Below are positions 35,101 to 44,301 of a DNA stretch of 64,000 nt, piece after piece (the first letter of the stretch is position 1; every line of letters begins with the position of its first letter). The DNA lies in the NCBI GenBank assembly GCA_018266575.1, contig JAFEAE010000016.1, forward strand, positions 1 to 64,000, written 5' to 3'. The stretch is from Bacteroidota bacterium. GTDB taxonomy: Bacteria > Bacteroidota > Bacteroidia > Chitinophagales > Chitinophagaceae. The notes beneath the pieces were generated by a model. The model did not search any database, was not told the DNA's origin, and saw nothing but the letters and a program-made list of their open reading frames with translations. A program made the position numbers and the translations under genes.

Positions 35101-35276
35101 TGTGAAAATATGAAAATGTGAAAATTCTGAATGATCTGTTTTCATCATAATCATCAATAAAGATGCGTGTGCTATTTTAAAAAGATAGCACGCAGATGAC
35201 TCAGATTATTATGATGTAATTATGATTTAAAGCATTATCACATTCCCAAATCTTTACATTTCCATATTTGCTTTCA
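35101..35276. repeat. Octamer array hairpin (8-bp variant), locus 7
   Basis: Left arm 35101-35132: TGTGAAAA, TATGAAAA, TGTGAAAA, TTCTGAAT. Right arm 35237-35276: ATCACATT, CCCAAATC, TTTACATT, TCCATATT, TGCTTTCA. The arms are imperfect reverse complements. The loop holds R2 copy 2. Confidence 0.75.
35140..35233. repeat. Dispersed repeat family R2, copy 2
   Basis: The core GCGTGTGCTAT (35165 on) pairs imperfectly with GATAGCACGC (35184-35193); flanks are CATCATAATCATCAATAA and ATTATGATGTAATTATGAT. It shares the flank and the following AAAGCAT with copy 1. Confidence 0.8.
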
Positions 35277-35396
35277 AAAATACCCAGTCCCGTTTATCAC
35301 ATCGCAAAGGATGATTGGCAATTTTTTTCTATTTTGTATAATTGTTTTCCATGAGAATTCTAACATTTATCTCTCCTAAAAAATCAAAACTATTTT

Positions 35397-37430
35397 ATGC
35401 GTAGCCGATTGCTTTTTGCATGTGCACTTGCATCATGCATTGTCTCTTGCAACAACAAAGATTCCGAAACAGCCAAACGAGATATCCTGAGCGAGAATCT
35501 TGATACAACCGTTAGCCCTGCTGTAGATTTTTTTCAGTATGCGAATGGCGGATGGATCAAAAAAAATCCGATCCCGGCAGAACAGGCAGCATGGGGTATC
35601 GGTAATTTAGTAAATGAAGAAAATTTAAACCGCTTCAAAGAGATCAATGAAAAAGCAGCTGCGGCAAATGCTGTAAAAGGCACAGCAGACCAAAAGATCG
35701 GTGACTACTGGAAAGCAGCAATGGATACTGTAAAAATTGAATCGCAGGGATTGAAACCGCTTCAATCATGGTTTGATAAGATCAACGCCATCACCGACAT
35801 CAAATCGTTGATAAAAACAGTTGCTGAATTAAAACGCGTAGGGTCTTCCACTTTATTTTCTGATTTTGTTTTCCAGGATTCAAAGAAAAGTGATGTGATG
35901 GCTTATATATTATGGCAGGGCGGAATTGGTTTACCGGAGCGTGAATATTATTTCAAAAACGACTCCGCTACGGTCAATATCAGAAATGAATATCAAAAAT
36001 ATATTGCGAAGATATTAACGTTATCCGGACAGGACAGCAGCAGTGCTCGAACTGATGCAAAAAATATCCTTGCTATGGAAACCTCGCTGGCAAAGGCTTC
36101 CAGAAAATTAGAAGATCTGCGTGATGATTATAAAAATTATAATAAAACAGCAGTTGCAGATCTTTCCAAATTATCTCCTTCAATAAACTGGGCAGATTAT
36201 CTCAGTATCGCCGGAGTAAAAAATCTTGATTCTGTCATTGTCGGCCAGCCCGAATTTTTCAAAGCATTGGATAATGTTTTAAAAGCAACTCCGCTCCCTC
36301 TCTGGAAAACCTATATAAAGTTTAACCTGATCAGCGATTATGCCGCTGAACTTTCGGATGCTTATGGAATTGCAGCATTTAATTTTGAAAAATTATTCAG
36401 TGGTGCAACAGTGCGCAAGCCAAGATGGAAAAGGGTTATACAAAGTGAAAATAATTTGCTGGGCGAATTGTTCGGACAGCTTTATGTGAAATATTACATC
36501 GACGAGAAAGATAAAAAAAGATACGAAGACATGACGGAAGCCATTCGTGATGCGTTGAAAGATCATATCAGCAAACTCACCTGGATGAGCGACAGCACCA
36601 AGCAAAAAGCGTATGCAAAACTCGCTGCGATGAAAAAGAAAGTGTATTTCCCCGATAAATGGAAAGATTATTCTTCCATGGACATCGATACACAGAGTTA
36701 TGTGCAGAATGTAATGAATGCCCGTTTGTGGCAACACAATTTCCAATTCAATAAATTGGGCAAACCTGTCGATCGCACTGAATGGGGAATGACGCCGCAA
36801 ACATACAATGCGGAATACAATCCTTCCAATAACGAAATTGAATTGCCCGCTGCGCAATTTATCGTTCCCGGTTTTAAAGATTCTGAATTAGATGATGCAT
36901 TGGTATACGGTTATGCTGCTGCATCAACGATCGGCCACGAGATCACACATGGTTTCGACGACCAGGGAAGAAAATACGATGCAAATGGAAACCTTCACAA
37001 ATGGTGGACAGATTCAGATTCTGCCGAATTCACCAAACGTGCACAGGTGATCATAAAACAATTCAACGATATCGAACCGATAAAAGGGTATCACATCAAC
37101 GGCGAAGCATGCCAGGGAGAAAACATTGCTGACCTCGGCGGGATTGTTCTTGGCATTGATGCGTTCAAGAAAACAGAGCAGTATAAAAAGGGAGAAAAGA
37201 TAAACGGGCTCACACCAATGCAACGTTTTTTTCTCGGTTATGCATTGGGGTGGTTAGGCCACGAACGCGATGAAGTATTGCGCAGGCAGTTGATGACAGA
37301 CGTTCATTCTCCCGGAAAATACCGTGTGAATGCACCATTTCAGGATGTTGATGAATTCTATACAACATTCAACATTAAACCAGGCGACCCGATGTATCGG
37401 CCGGATAGTTTGCGTGCAAAAATCTGGTAA
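35397..37430 (+). CDS. M13-family (neprilysin/PepO-like) zinc metallopeptidase lipoprotein
   Basis: A 677-residue lipoprotein (lipobox IVSC near residue 19). The N-terminal helical M13_N domain starts with VDFFQYANGGWIKKNPIP, and the catalytic domain carries the zinc site H514-E-I-T-H518 with third ligand E575 in ENIAD579. The substrate-holding NEIELPAAQF stretch and the end (DVDEFYTTFNIKPGDPMYRP) are typical. It probably degrades peptides in the periplasm or at the cell surface. Length and motifs are complete. It is monocistronic, closed by a strong terminator shared with the convergent amidohydrolase genes. Confidence 0.95.
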   Translation: MRSRLLFACALASCIVSCNNKDSETAKRDILSENLDTTVSPAVDFFQYANGGWIKKNPIPAEQAAWGIGNLVNEENLNRFKEINEKAAAANAVKGTADQKIGDYWKAAMDTVKIESQGLKPLQSWFDKINAITDIKSLIKTVAELKRVGSSTLFSDFVFQDSKKSDVMAYILWQGGIGLPEREYYFKNDSATVNIRNEYQKYIAKILTLSGQDSSSARTDAKNILAMETSLAKASRKLEDLRDDYKNYNKTAVADLSKLSPSINWADYLSIAGVKNLDSVIVGQPEFFKALDNVLKATPLPLWKTYIKFNLISDYAAELSDAYGIAAFNFEKLFSGATVRKPRWKRVIQSENNLLGELFGQLYVKYYIDEKDKKRYEDMTEAIRDALKDHISKLTWMSDSTKQKAYAKLAAMKKKVYFPDKWKDYSSMDIDTQSYVQNVMNARLWQHNFQFNKLGKPVDRTEWGMTPQTYNAEYNPSNNEIELPAAQFIVPGFKDSELDDALVYGYAAASTIGHEITHGFDDQGRKYDANGNLHKWWTDSDSAEFTKRAQVIIKQFNDIEPIKGYHINGEACQGENIADLGGIVLGIDAFKKTEQYKKGEKINGLTPMQRFFLGYALGWLGHERDEVLRRQLMTDVHSPGKYRVNAPFQDVDEFYTTFNIKPGDPMYRPDSLRAKIW

Positions 37431-37497
37431 TAGTAGTGAGTTATAAATTATTTACTCAGTGAAATGCAAATTCAAAAATAGAGCTATACACTAATTG

Positions 37498-37525
37498 CAT
37501 AACTCATAGTTCATACGGCATACTT
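37498..37525. repeat. Heptamer array, locus 8
   Basis: CATAACT, CATAGTT, CATACGG, CATACTT in direct tandem. A shorter facing arm (GTAGTGA, GTTATAA, from 37433) lies just after the M13 gene. It uses the same words as locus 1. Confidence 0.8.
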
Positions 37526-37532
37526 AAAATAA

Positions 37533-37563
37533 AAAAAGCAGCTCCATTACGAAGCTGCTTTTT
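37533..37563. terminator. Bidirectional rho-independent terminator
   Basis: AAAAAGCAGCT (37533-37543) pairs perfectly with AGCTGCTTTTT (37553-37563), loop of 9, with an A run before and a T run after. It serves the M13 gene on the + strand and the amidohydrolase pair on the minus strand. Confidence 0.88.
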
Positions 37564-37590
37564 ACATTCCCGCTGATTTCAGATGGCAAA

Positions 37591-38901
37591 TTATTTCAAC
37601 CCGTATTTGTACATGTAGCGTTGGTACAATTGGGTTTGTTTGTTTTCCAAACTTACCTCACGGCCTTGTATAAACGCATTTGTGATGATGCTTGTGCGCA
37701 TATCAAGAATATCACCATCGCTGATCACGATGTTCGCATCTTTACCTACTTCAATAGAACCTGTGCGGTCATCAATACCAAGAATTTTTGCACTGTTCAG
37801 AGTGATTGCCTGTAATGCCTGTTCTTTTGTCAAGCCATAAGCGGCTGCAGTTCCCGCATTGAACATCAGGTTGCGATAGCGGCTTTCATCATGTTCATCA
37901 TTCAATGCAAACAATACGCCCGCCTGTTGTAATTGGAATGGCGTTTTATATGGCTGGTCAACATCATCATCCTCTGTTGCGGGCAGTTCATGCTCTTGTT
38001 GCAGGATCACTGCAATATTATTTTGTTTCAGCAACGGTGCGATCTGGAAACTTTCGCTTCCGCCAACGATCACTACGTCAAAGCCGAACTCTTTTACAAA
38101 ATCAATAGCAACGAGCATTTGTTTCACCTGGTCGCAATGAACAAACAATTTTTGCTTTTTGCTGAACAAACCTTTTACTGCTTCAAACTTCAGGTTGGTT
38201 TCTTTATGAGATGCTTCGTTATAGTAAGCCTGTGCTTCGCGGAAAAAAGATTTGATCTCGTCGATTTTTTCAAGCGCTTTCTGTGTCGGGTCTGTGTGGT
38301 CAACAGGCAAACCAAAAAATATCGCAAACCTGTTCGGGCGGCTGATGAATGTGGGCATATTCAAATGAATGGCTCCATCCATTTTGTATGCAGCATCTTC
38401 ATAATTCCATGCATCCAATTGCACAACGCTGGAAGAACCGCTGATCGTTCCGCCTTGTGGCGTTACGCTTGCTAATAAAATTCCGTTTGCACGCAGCGTC
38501 CCTATGATCTTCGAATCCGTATTGTATGCAACTATAGAACGTACGCTTGGATTAAAATCACCCAATTCAGAGTAATCATTTGAACCGCGGACACCATTTG
38601 CGATTTCTTTCAAACCAAGGTCTGTTACCGGAAGGATCAATCCCGGATATACCTGTTTTCCCTTTGCATCAACCACTTTAGCTCCATTATCCGCAGAAAT
38701 ATTCTGCCCAACCTGTATGATCTTCCCATTTTCTACTTTGATCGTTCCGTTCTCTATCACCTGCCCGTTACCAACGTGTATGGTGGCATTGGTGATAATA
38801 AGAACGCCTTTGAAATCTTTTGCCGGGTAAACATCATCCTGTGCGATGGCACTTACCGCTACAAACAAAAGGCTGTATATGATAATAAAATATTTTTTCA
38901 T
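37591..38901 (-). CDS. Amidohydrolase-like protein lacking the first metal motif
   Basis: A 436-residue secreted protein (signal peptide 1-20, ending in AIAQ). The N-terminal composite beta-sandwich and C-terminal elements of the metal-dependent amidohydrolase superfamily are clear (ATIHVGNGQVIENGTIKV; GSIEVGKDANIVISDG). The HxH metal motif after the first strand, usually P-G-x-I-D-x-H-x-H, is replaced by YPGLILPVTDLGL. Later metal-ligand histidines are also not obvious. It is either catalytically dead or uses another mechanism. It lies 12 bases after the 1046-residue amidohydrolase gene, so the two are an operon and may act as a complex. Confidence 0.82.
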   Translation of the reverse strand: MKKYFIIIYSLLFVAVSAIAQDDVYPAKDFKGVLIITNATIHVGNGQVIENGTIKVENGKIIQVGQNISADNGAKVVDAKGKQVYPGLILPVTDLGLKEIANGVRGSNDYSELGDFNPSVRSIVAYNTDSKIIGTLRANGILLASVTPQGGTISGSSSVVQLDAWNYEDAAYKMDGAIHLNMPTFISRPNRFAIFFGLPVDHTDPTQKALEKIDEIKSFFREAQAYYNEASHKETNLKFEAVKGLFSKKQKLFVHCDQVKQMLVAIDFVKEFGFDVVIVGGSESFQIAPLLKQNNIAVILQQEHELPATEDDDVDQPYKTPFQLQQAGVLFALNDEHDESRYRNLMFNAGTAAAYGLTKEQALQAITLNSAKILGIDDRTGSIEVGKDANIVISDGDILDMRTSIITNAFIQGREVSLENKQTQLYQRYMYKYGLK

Positions 38902-38913
38902 TTTCGGTTATAT

Positions 38914-41900
38914 TTACTTGTTAGTATTGGTATTGACTTCATCGCTTACATCAATTGTTATTAATCCATCATGATGATCGTGGTCTCCGCAACTTAATAT
39001 TACCTGGAAACTTGGGCGTGCCGGCATAACAGAGCCGCCGGATTTCTTTTCTGCGATCATTTTCTGGATCAACCTGTTTCTTTCCTGCGAAATGTATTTG
39101 CGCATTGCCTCGTCGTGATCAACATCATAATAAACAATACCATCAACAATTGTCTTCAATGCTTTCGCATAAATGCTCAGCGGGTTATCACTCCACAAAA
39201 CCAGGTCTGCATCCTTTCCAACTTTGATGCTTCCTACCCTGTCTGCAACATGTAATGCTTTAGCAGGGTTAAGCGTTACCATTTTGAATGCATCATCTTC
39301 GCTCATTCCGCCATATTTCACGCTCTTGGCAGCTTCCTGGTTTAAGCGCCTTGCCTGTTCTGCATCGTCGGAATTGATACAGACATTTAGCCCCATTTTC
39401 TGCATAATAGTTGCGTTATAGGCAATTGCATCCTGCACTTCCGTTTTGTATGCCCACCAGTCGGAGAACGTAGAAGCATTTGCTCCTTCTTCTTTCATCT
39501 TATCTGCCACTTTATAACCCTCAAGTATATGCGTAAACGTGTTTACTTTAAAACCATATTTATCTCCCACACGCATCAACGCAGTGATCTCGCTTTGCAC
39601 ATACGAGTGGCAGGTAATAAATCTTTTCTTATTTAAAATTTCTACCAATGCATCAAGCTCCAGGTCGCGGCGCACAACCATTGGCGTTGCACCTTTCTTT
39701 TTATTATTAGCTTCAGCAAGCTTCCATTCATTCTCGTAATCTTTTGCTCGGCTGAATGCATCAGCCAATACTTCTTCAACACCCATACGTGTGTCAGGGA
39801 AACGGTTATTATTGTTAGAAGTAGTGCGTTTAACATTCTCCCCAAGTGCAAATTTTATGAATGGGTCCCAATTTTTAAATTTCAACCCTTCATCATCAAC
39901 ACCCCAACGAAGTTTGATGAGTTGTGTTTGCCCGCCGATTGTGTTTGCAGAACCATGAAGAATATGTGAAGAAGTAACACCACCGCTAAGCTGGCGGTAA
40001 ATATTAATATCATCCGGGTTGAGGTTATCCCCGATGCGGACTTCAGAAGTTACAGATTGTGCACCTTCATTAATAGAAGCTGCTGCAATATGTGAATGTT
40101 CATCAATAATTCCCGGGGTAAGATATTTTCCTGTTCCGTCGATAACTTTTGCAGTAGCATCGGAAAGGTTTTTCCCGATCTGTGCGATCTTTCCATTTTT
40201 TACCAACACATCCGTATTTTCTAATCTTCCTTCTGCTTCATTTGTCCATACGGTTGCATTTTTGATCAGCAGGTTTTCCTGCTTGGGCATTTCTTCCCAG
40301 CCATAGCCATCAAACGGGTATAAAACTTTTCCTACACGCGGTGGGAATTTTTTCTTCGTGCTGTCTGTACCTGCTGCAGGTGCTTTTACAAATGCTGCAG
40401 TCCATATCAAATTGTTGCCGGCAGAATCTTCGCCATTACCATTCCACACATTACCATTAACGGTGCCGCTTAACCGAAATGAAGCGCCGCCGCGCATTCC
40501 GCCAAACCTTCCATGTGGTTGTTCGCCGCCCTCATGCGGTGCCCCGCCTCTTTTCGGTGCCGGCGATGAAAAACTCAGCTTCACTAATTTTCCATCGTAA
40601 CTGAATCTTGTAGTGAGTGTATCGTTTGAAATAACATCAGCGCTGTTATCGCTTTTTACATCGAGAGTATATGTTGATGAGCCAGACGTTGAAGTAACAG
40701 TAAGTGTGTATGTTCCTTTAATATCATTCCAGTCTTCTTCCTTCACGCCATATTTTTCTCCTTGTACCCAGTTTTGAAGAATGATCGTTTTTTCATTAAA
40801 CACCGGCCCTGTTGTAATTAAAAAATTCGCCAGTTTGCCGGCATCAAGGCTTCCTACTTTATCGTACACACCTAATAATGTTGCAGGTGTTTTAGTAAGT
40901 GCGTCGAAGGCTTTCGCTTCACTTAAACCGTACTCGAATGCTTTGCGAAGACTGGGAAGAAATTGTTTTACATCTTTAAGATCGGCTGCAGTTAAGCAAA
41001 AAGGAATATTTGCTTTTTCAAATGCTGCAGGATTTGTAGGTGCAAGCTCCCAATGTTTCATGTCTGCAAGCGATACAAAACGTGCATCATTAGGATCTTC
41101 CACATCCTGCGCCTGCGGATAATTTAACGCCAAGATATATGTTGCTTTTGTTGCAGCAATATCATCAATACGCTGGTATTCGTTCCCGCCTCCTTTAATA
41201 ATATATTGCACACCGAATTCATCGCCGATCCTGTCTGCACGCAAATCATTCCATTTATCATTTGCATCAAAAATCTGAGGTAGGTTTTGGTTATCCAGCC
41301 ATGCCTGTAAGCTTATGTTCACCCCCTCTTTTGCGGGTTTGCTTTTATACCACTGTGCATCTAAATATGTTTGACGAAGCAATGCAATAACACCCATCAT
41401 CGAGCTTGGGTAACTTTGTGTAGAGACCCCTTTGCTCAATGAATAATGAGCAGACGCTTTTTCTTTTACGATCACTAAGTTTTCTTTTTCATCAGCGAGT
41501 GTTACTACTACACCTGTGCCCCGTGCAATGCCATCCTTTTCATGGGTAAGCACAGTGCCAAATCCGCTTTCGCGTAATGGTTTAGCCTTAGCATCGTCTG
41601 TTGCAAATAATTTATAAGCATCTACTTCAGGTTTAATCGCCTGGTTCCAGTTGTATGCACCTTTTGTGTTCGAGTTGAATTGTGCAGGCGCACGAAAATC
41701 AAACCCATTTCTCTGGCGTTCGGGTGTAGCAACACCATAATCGCTGTAGATATCAATGAACGAAGGATAAATATATTTTCCGCTGCAGTTTATTATTACT
41801 GCGTCTTTCGGCACTTCTACGTTTGCGCCTACTGCAACGATTTTTCCTTCGCGGATTACAAGTGTTGCATTCTGCAAGGTTGTTTGTCCGTCTTTTACAA

Positions 41901-42054
41901 TAGTAGCATTGGTAAATGCGTAGATGTTAAGCCGCGGATCAGCAATGCCATTAACTGGAAATGTGACCTGCGATTTTGCAAACAGGAAGAGTAGCATAAA
42001 CCCCGGTAATAATAACAATACCCTGCCCGGCGGGTGCAACTTAAAAGCGCTCAT
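38914..42054 (-). CDS. Two-domain secreted amidohydrolase (one domain degenerate)
   Basis: A 1046-residue secreted protein (signal peptide 1-28). It holds two amidohydrolase-like units. The first (about 30-420) has YPSFIDIYSDYG in place of the metal-binding HxH and resembles the neighbouring 436-residue protein. A Gly/His-rich linker region follows (about 500-520). The second unit (about 595-1010) is intact: IIDEHSHIA, ITCHSY, TFTHILEGY and CINSDD keep the metal ligands. The C-terminus ends in CGDHDHHDG. By family it hydrolyses a cyclic amide or peptide-like bond in the periplasm; the substrate is unknown. Confidence 0.88.
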   Translation of the reverse strand: MSAFKLHPPGRVLLLLPGFMLLFLFAKSQVTFPVNGIADPRLNIYAFTNATIVKDGQTTLQNATLVIREGKIVAVGANVEVPKDAVIINCSGKYIYPSFIDIYSDYGVATPERQRNGFDFRAPAQFNSNTKGAYNWNQAIKPEVDAYKLFATDDAKAKPLRESGFGTVLTHEKDGIARGTGVVVTLADEKENLVIVKEKASAHYSLSKGVSTQSYPSSMMGVIALLRQTYLDAQWYKSKPAKEGVNISLQAWLDNQNLPQIFDANDKWNDLRADRIGDEFGVQYIIKGGGNEYQRIDDIAATKATYILALNYPQAQDVEDPNDARFVSLADMKHWELAPTNPAAFEKANIPFCLTAADLKDVKQFLPSLRKAFEYGLSEAKAFDALTKTPATLLGVYDKVGSLDAGKLANFLITTGPVFNEKTIILQNWVQGEKYGVKEEDWNDIKGTYTLTVTSTSGSSTYTLDVKSDNSADVISNDTLTTRFSYDGKLVKLSFSSPAPKRGGAPHEGGEQPHGRFGGMRGGASFRLSGTVNGNVWNGNGEDSAGNNLIWTAAFVKAPAAGTDSTKKKFPPRVGKVLYPFDGYGWEEMPKQENLLIKNATVWTNEAEGRLENTDVLVKNGKIAQIGKNLSDATAKVIDGTGKYLTPGIIDEHSHIAAASINEGAQSVTSEVRIGDNLNPDDINIYRQLSGGVTSSHILHGSANTIGGQTQLIKLRWGVDDEGLKFKNWDPFIKFALGENVKRTTSNNNNRFPDTRMGVEEVLADAFSRAKDYENEWKLAEANNKKKGATPMVVRRDLELDALVEILNKKRFITCHSYVQSEITALMRVGDKYGFKVNTFTHILEGYKVADKMKEEGANASTFSDWWAYKTEVQDAIAYNATIMQKMGLNVCINSDDAEQARRLNQEAAKSVKYGGMSEDDAFKMVTLNPAKALHVADRVGSIKVGKDADLVLWSDNPLSIYAKALKTIVDGIVYYDVDHDEAMRKYISQERNRLIQKMIAEKKSGGSVMPARPSFQVILSCGDHDHHDGLITIDVSDEVNTNTNK

Positions 42055-42201
42055 GTGTTATAGTTTTGGTTTGAGAAATGAGCTTCTAATTTACCGAATT
42101 AGGGTATTCCCGGCAGTATAATTTTATTAACGGCAAATCATTTGGATGAATTCCTGTTTGAAAGACATTTATTCCGTTCTGAAAGAAAAACATGCATGCA
42201 A

Positions 42202-42801
42202 TTACCTGTGCAAAGTGGTTACCATAGTAGCTCGTGATGTGAAGGTTGCAGGCATGCCATATAGATAGCCTGTAGAATCTTTGGAGAAATTGCTTGTAAG
42301 CGTCATTGCCGTATCTGCGAGAAAAGCAATTTTTGCACCATAAGCCGCACCGGCAGTTGTACCCGGCGGTGTGCCAAAGCCGCCTGCAGGAAAATATACC
42401 GAATCGGTACCAACCATAGTGTAGGAGCTGCTTGAACTGGATGGGGCAACATAATATGAAACCGGAGTCGACGCCGTGTCAGTTAGAACATTGTTCTCAT
42501 ACGTTGTATCGAAAGCAGTACCAGAGATATAATAAGTCAAGCCGGAAAACGCCATGGTACTCGATGTGATATTCACCGTGCCCGAATCATACGTGGTAAC
42601 ATAATTAAATGTAGTGACATCTTTCACATCAGTACCACCACTATTTTGTTCGACGACAGACTGCGTGTTAACTTTTTCAGATACAAAATACCAATTGCCG
42701 GTTATCGTATTTCCCTGCGAAGAAGAAGAATTACTTTTTTTACAGGAAACAATGATCACGCAAAGAGCAGATAAAAAAATAATTAATGTTTTTGTTTTCA
42801 T
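42202..42801 (-). CDS. Ser/Thr-rich lipoprotein of unknown function
   Basis: A 199-residue lipoprotein: signal ending in the lipobox VIIVSC, then KKSNSSSS. The mature part is rich in Ser, Thr and Tyr, with GNWYFVSEKVN near the start, which is reminiscent of lipocalin-like Bacteroidota lipoproteins. No catalytic motif was found. The ATG at 42801 is chosen over an upstream TTG. It is transcribed toward, and lies 147 bases upstream of, the amidohydrolase genes. Confidence 0.75.
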   Translation of the reverse strand: MKTKTLIIFLSALCVIIVSCKKSNSSSSQGNTITGNWYFVSEKVNTQSVVEQNSGGTDVKDVTTFNYVTTYDSGTVNITSSTMAFSGLTYYISGTAFDTTYENNVLTDTASTPVSYYVAPSSSSSSYTMVGTDSVYFPAGGFGTPPGTTAGAAYGAKIAFLADTAMTLTSNFSKDSTGYLYGMPATFTSRATMVTTLHR

Positions 42802-42895
42802 ATACAAGGTATGAGTTGTTAAAAGACCAGTTTAATTTTTGGGTTGGTAAAATACAGTAATTTCAATTTTTATTCCGGTAAAGTTAACGCATCCG

Positions 42896-43567
42896 ATGAA
42901 TATAGCTCCATATATAGATCACACATTTTTAAAGCCGACAGCAACACTTGCAGATATACAAAAAACCTGCGAAGAAGCATTGCTGTATCGCTTTGCCGCA
43001 GTTTGTATTCCTCCGCCATTTGTGAAAGAAGCAAAAAAGTTAACACAGCAGTCTGGTGTAAAAGTGGCTACTGTTATCGGCTTTCCGTTTGGTTATTCAG
43101 CTATCGAGGCGAAAGTGGCAGAAATTGTTTTGGCAATTGTTGATGGAGCAGATGAATTGGATGTGGTAATAAATATAAGCGCATTAAAAAATAACGACTG
43201 GCAATTTCTTGCGAATGAAATCAACACAATGCTTCCAATTATCCACAATAAACAAAAGGTCATAAAAGTGATCATAGAAAGCGGTGTGTTAATGGATGAA
43301 GAAATTGTAAAATGTTGTACGCTATATGGCACAGCAGGTGTGGATTTTGTAAAAACATCAACAGGATATGCAGAGAAAAGTGCAACCGTAGAAGCCGTGG
43401 CTTTAATGAAAAAAAATTTACCTGCCTCTGTAAAAATAAAAGCATCCGGTGGGATAAGGACATATGAATTTGCAAAACAACTGATCGATGCAGGCGCATC
43501 ACGCCTTGGTTGCAGTGCAAGTGTAGCAATCATCAAAGGAGAAAAAAGTAGTTCTGCCGGTTATTAA
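42896..43567 (+). CDS. deoC: Deoxyribose-phosphate aldolase
   Basis: Class I aldolase that splits 2-deoxyribose-5-phosphate into glyceraldehyde-3-phosphate and acetaldehyde in nucleoside catabolism; cytoplasmic. It has the family marks IDHTFLKPTAT at the start, the GFPFGY loop, ELDVVIN, the Schiff-base lysine K153 in DFVKTSTGY, and KASGGIRT. Length 223 is normal. It is followed after 10 bases by a SPOR-domain gene. Confidence 0.96.
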   Translation: MNIAPYIDHTFLKPTATLADIQKTCEEALLYRFAAVCIPPPFVKEAKKLTQQSGVKVATVIGFPFGYSAIEAKVAEIVLAIVDGADELDVVINISALKNNDWQFLANEINTMLPIIHNKQKVIKVIIESGVLMDEEIVKCCTLYGTAGVDFVKTSTGYAEKSATVEAVALMKKNLPASVKIKASGGIRTYEFAKQLIDAGASRLGCSASVAIIKGEKSSSAGY

Positions 43568-43577
43568 AAACATAATC

Positions 43578-43988
43578 ATGAAAAAAATTCTCATCTTCAT
43601 ATTATCACTGGCCTGTACAAAAATTTTTGCGCAAACAGATTCCGGTTCCGTGACTGTAACTAAAGATCCAAGAATTGATCTGCTTATTAAAAAACAAATT
43701 CAGATCAACGATGAAACTACTAAAGACAGCCGACGCACTGCTCCCGGTTTTCGCATACAGGTGATCAGCTCCGACGACCGCAACCAGGTGTTTACCGCAA
43801 AAGCAAAAATCTATAAAGAATACCCGGAGTTAAAACCATACATTGTTTATCTTCCTCCAAATTATCGCCTGCGCGTTGGAAATTTTAAAACACAGGAAGA
43901 AGCACAGGTGTATTTCGATAAACTTTCCAAATTATATCCGACCGGAATATATATTGTACATGATGTAATTGAAGTGAAACCGGAATGA
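43578..43988 (+). CDS. Secreted SPOR-domain protein
   Basis: A 136-residue protein with a signal peptide (1-18, ending in IFAQ) and a C-terminal SPOR domain (about 57-133: PGFRIQVISSDDRNQ, then YRLRVGNFKTQEEAQ). SPOR domains bind glycan strands lacking stem peptides, often at the division septum. There is no membrane anchor beyond the signal, so it would be periplasmic. It is probably co-transcribed with deoC, 10 bases upstream. Confidence 0.87.
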   Translation: MKKILIFILSLACTKIFAQTDSGSVTVTKDPRIDLLIKKQIQINDETTKDSRRTAPGFRIQVISSDDRNQVFTAKAKIYKEYPELKPYIVYLPPNYRLRVGNFKTQEEAQVYFDKLSKLYPTGIYIVHDVIEVKPE

Positions 43989-43991
43989 GAA

Positions 43992-44026
43992 TGTACGATT
44001 TGAGATGTACGATGTACGATTTGTGA
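43992..44026. repeat. Heptamer array, locus 9a
   Basis: TGTACGA, TTTGAGA, TGTACGA, TGTACGA, TTTGTGA in direct tandem, starting just after the SPOR gene stop codon. Confidence 0.85.
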
Positions 44027-44121
44027 GAAATAGCTGTCAACATTTAGTTATGAGCTTCGAGCAGTTAATTTCTAATTTCTGTTATTTTAGATTTTAGTTT
44101 TAAAATTTTTAGTTTTTCTTT

Positions 44122-44190
44122 TCGGCCACCAGCATTAGCCCTCTCTTCAATATCGTTGTCGCACTCTTGTGCTATTGATATTCTATTCTG
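44122..44190 (-). repeat. Dispersed repeat family R1, inverted copy
   Basis: Read on the minus strand it gives ATAGCACAAGAGTGCGAC then AACGATATTG and CTGGTGGCCG, matching the order of words in the R1 copies at 47643 and 56830. Confidence 0.55.
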
Positions 44191-44255
44191 CAGTGGTTCA
44201 CAAACGGCAAATTTTTATATTTTTTGAAAACTATGATTCAAAAATATCGCCACCG

Positions 44256-44290
44256 TAATTCTTAATTTTTAATTATTAATTCCTAATTAC
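44256..44290. repeat. Heptamer array, locus 9b
   Basis: TAATTCT, TAATTTT, TAATTAT, TAATTCC, TAATTAC in direct tandem. The last unit overlaps the promoter box of the next gene. Confidence 0.85.
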
Positions 44291-44295
44291 TTTTG
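44288..44295 (+). promoter_or_regulatory. Candidate -7 promoter box (TACTTTTG)
   Basis: An exact TAnnTTTG match 6 bases before the ATG at 44302, partly made from the last heptamer of array 9b. It supports the start at 44302 over an upstream TTG. Confidence 0.4.
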
Positions 44296-44301
44296 CACAT
44301 C

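Larger units (their letters stand above)
35085..35396. other. Divergent spacer occupied by nested repeats
   Basis: The 312 bases before the M13 peptidase gene are mostly an octamer inverted array (35101-35276) with an R2 element in its loop. No confident promoter box was seen for either gene. Confidence 0.7.
43989..44301. other. Gene-free spacer with two heptamer arrays and an R1 copy
   Basis: The 313 bases between the SPOR gene and the M20 gene contain heptamer arrays at both ends, an inverted R1 copy in the middle and a promoter box. No coding region is supported. Confidence 0.75.

Noticed and set aside
43992..44290. Possible CRISPR array
   Set aside because: The repeated units are 7 bases long and directly adjacent with no spacers, so this is a heptamer array pair.
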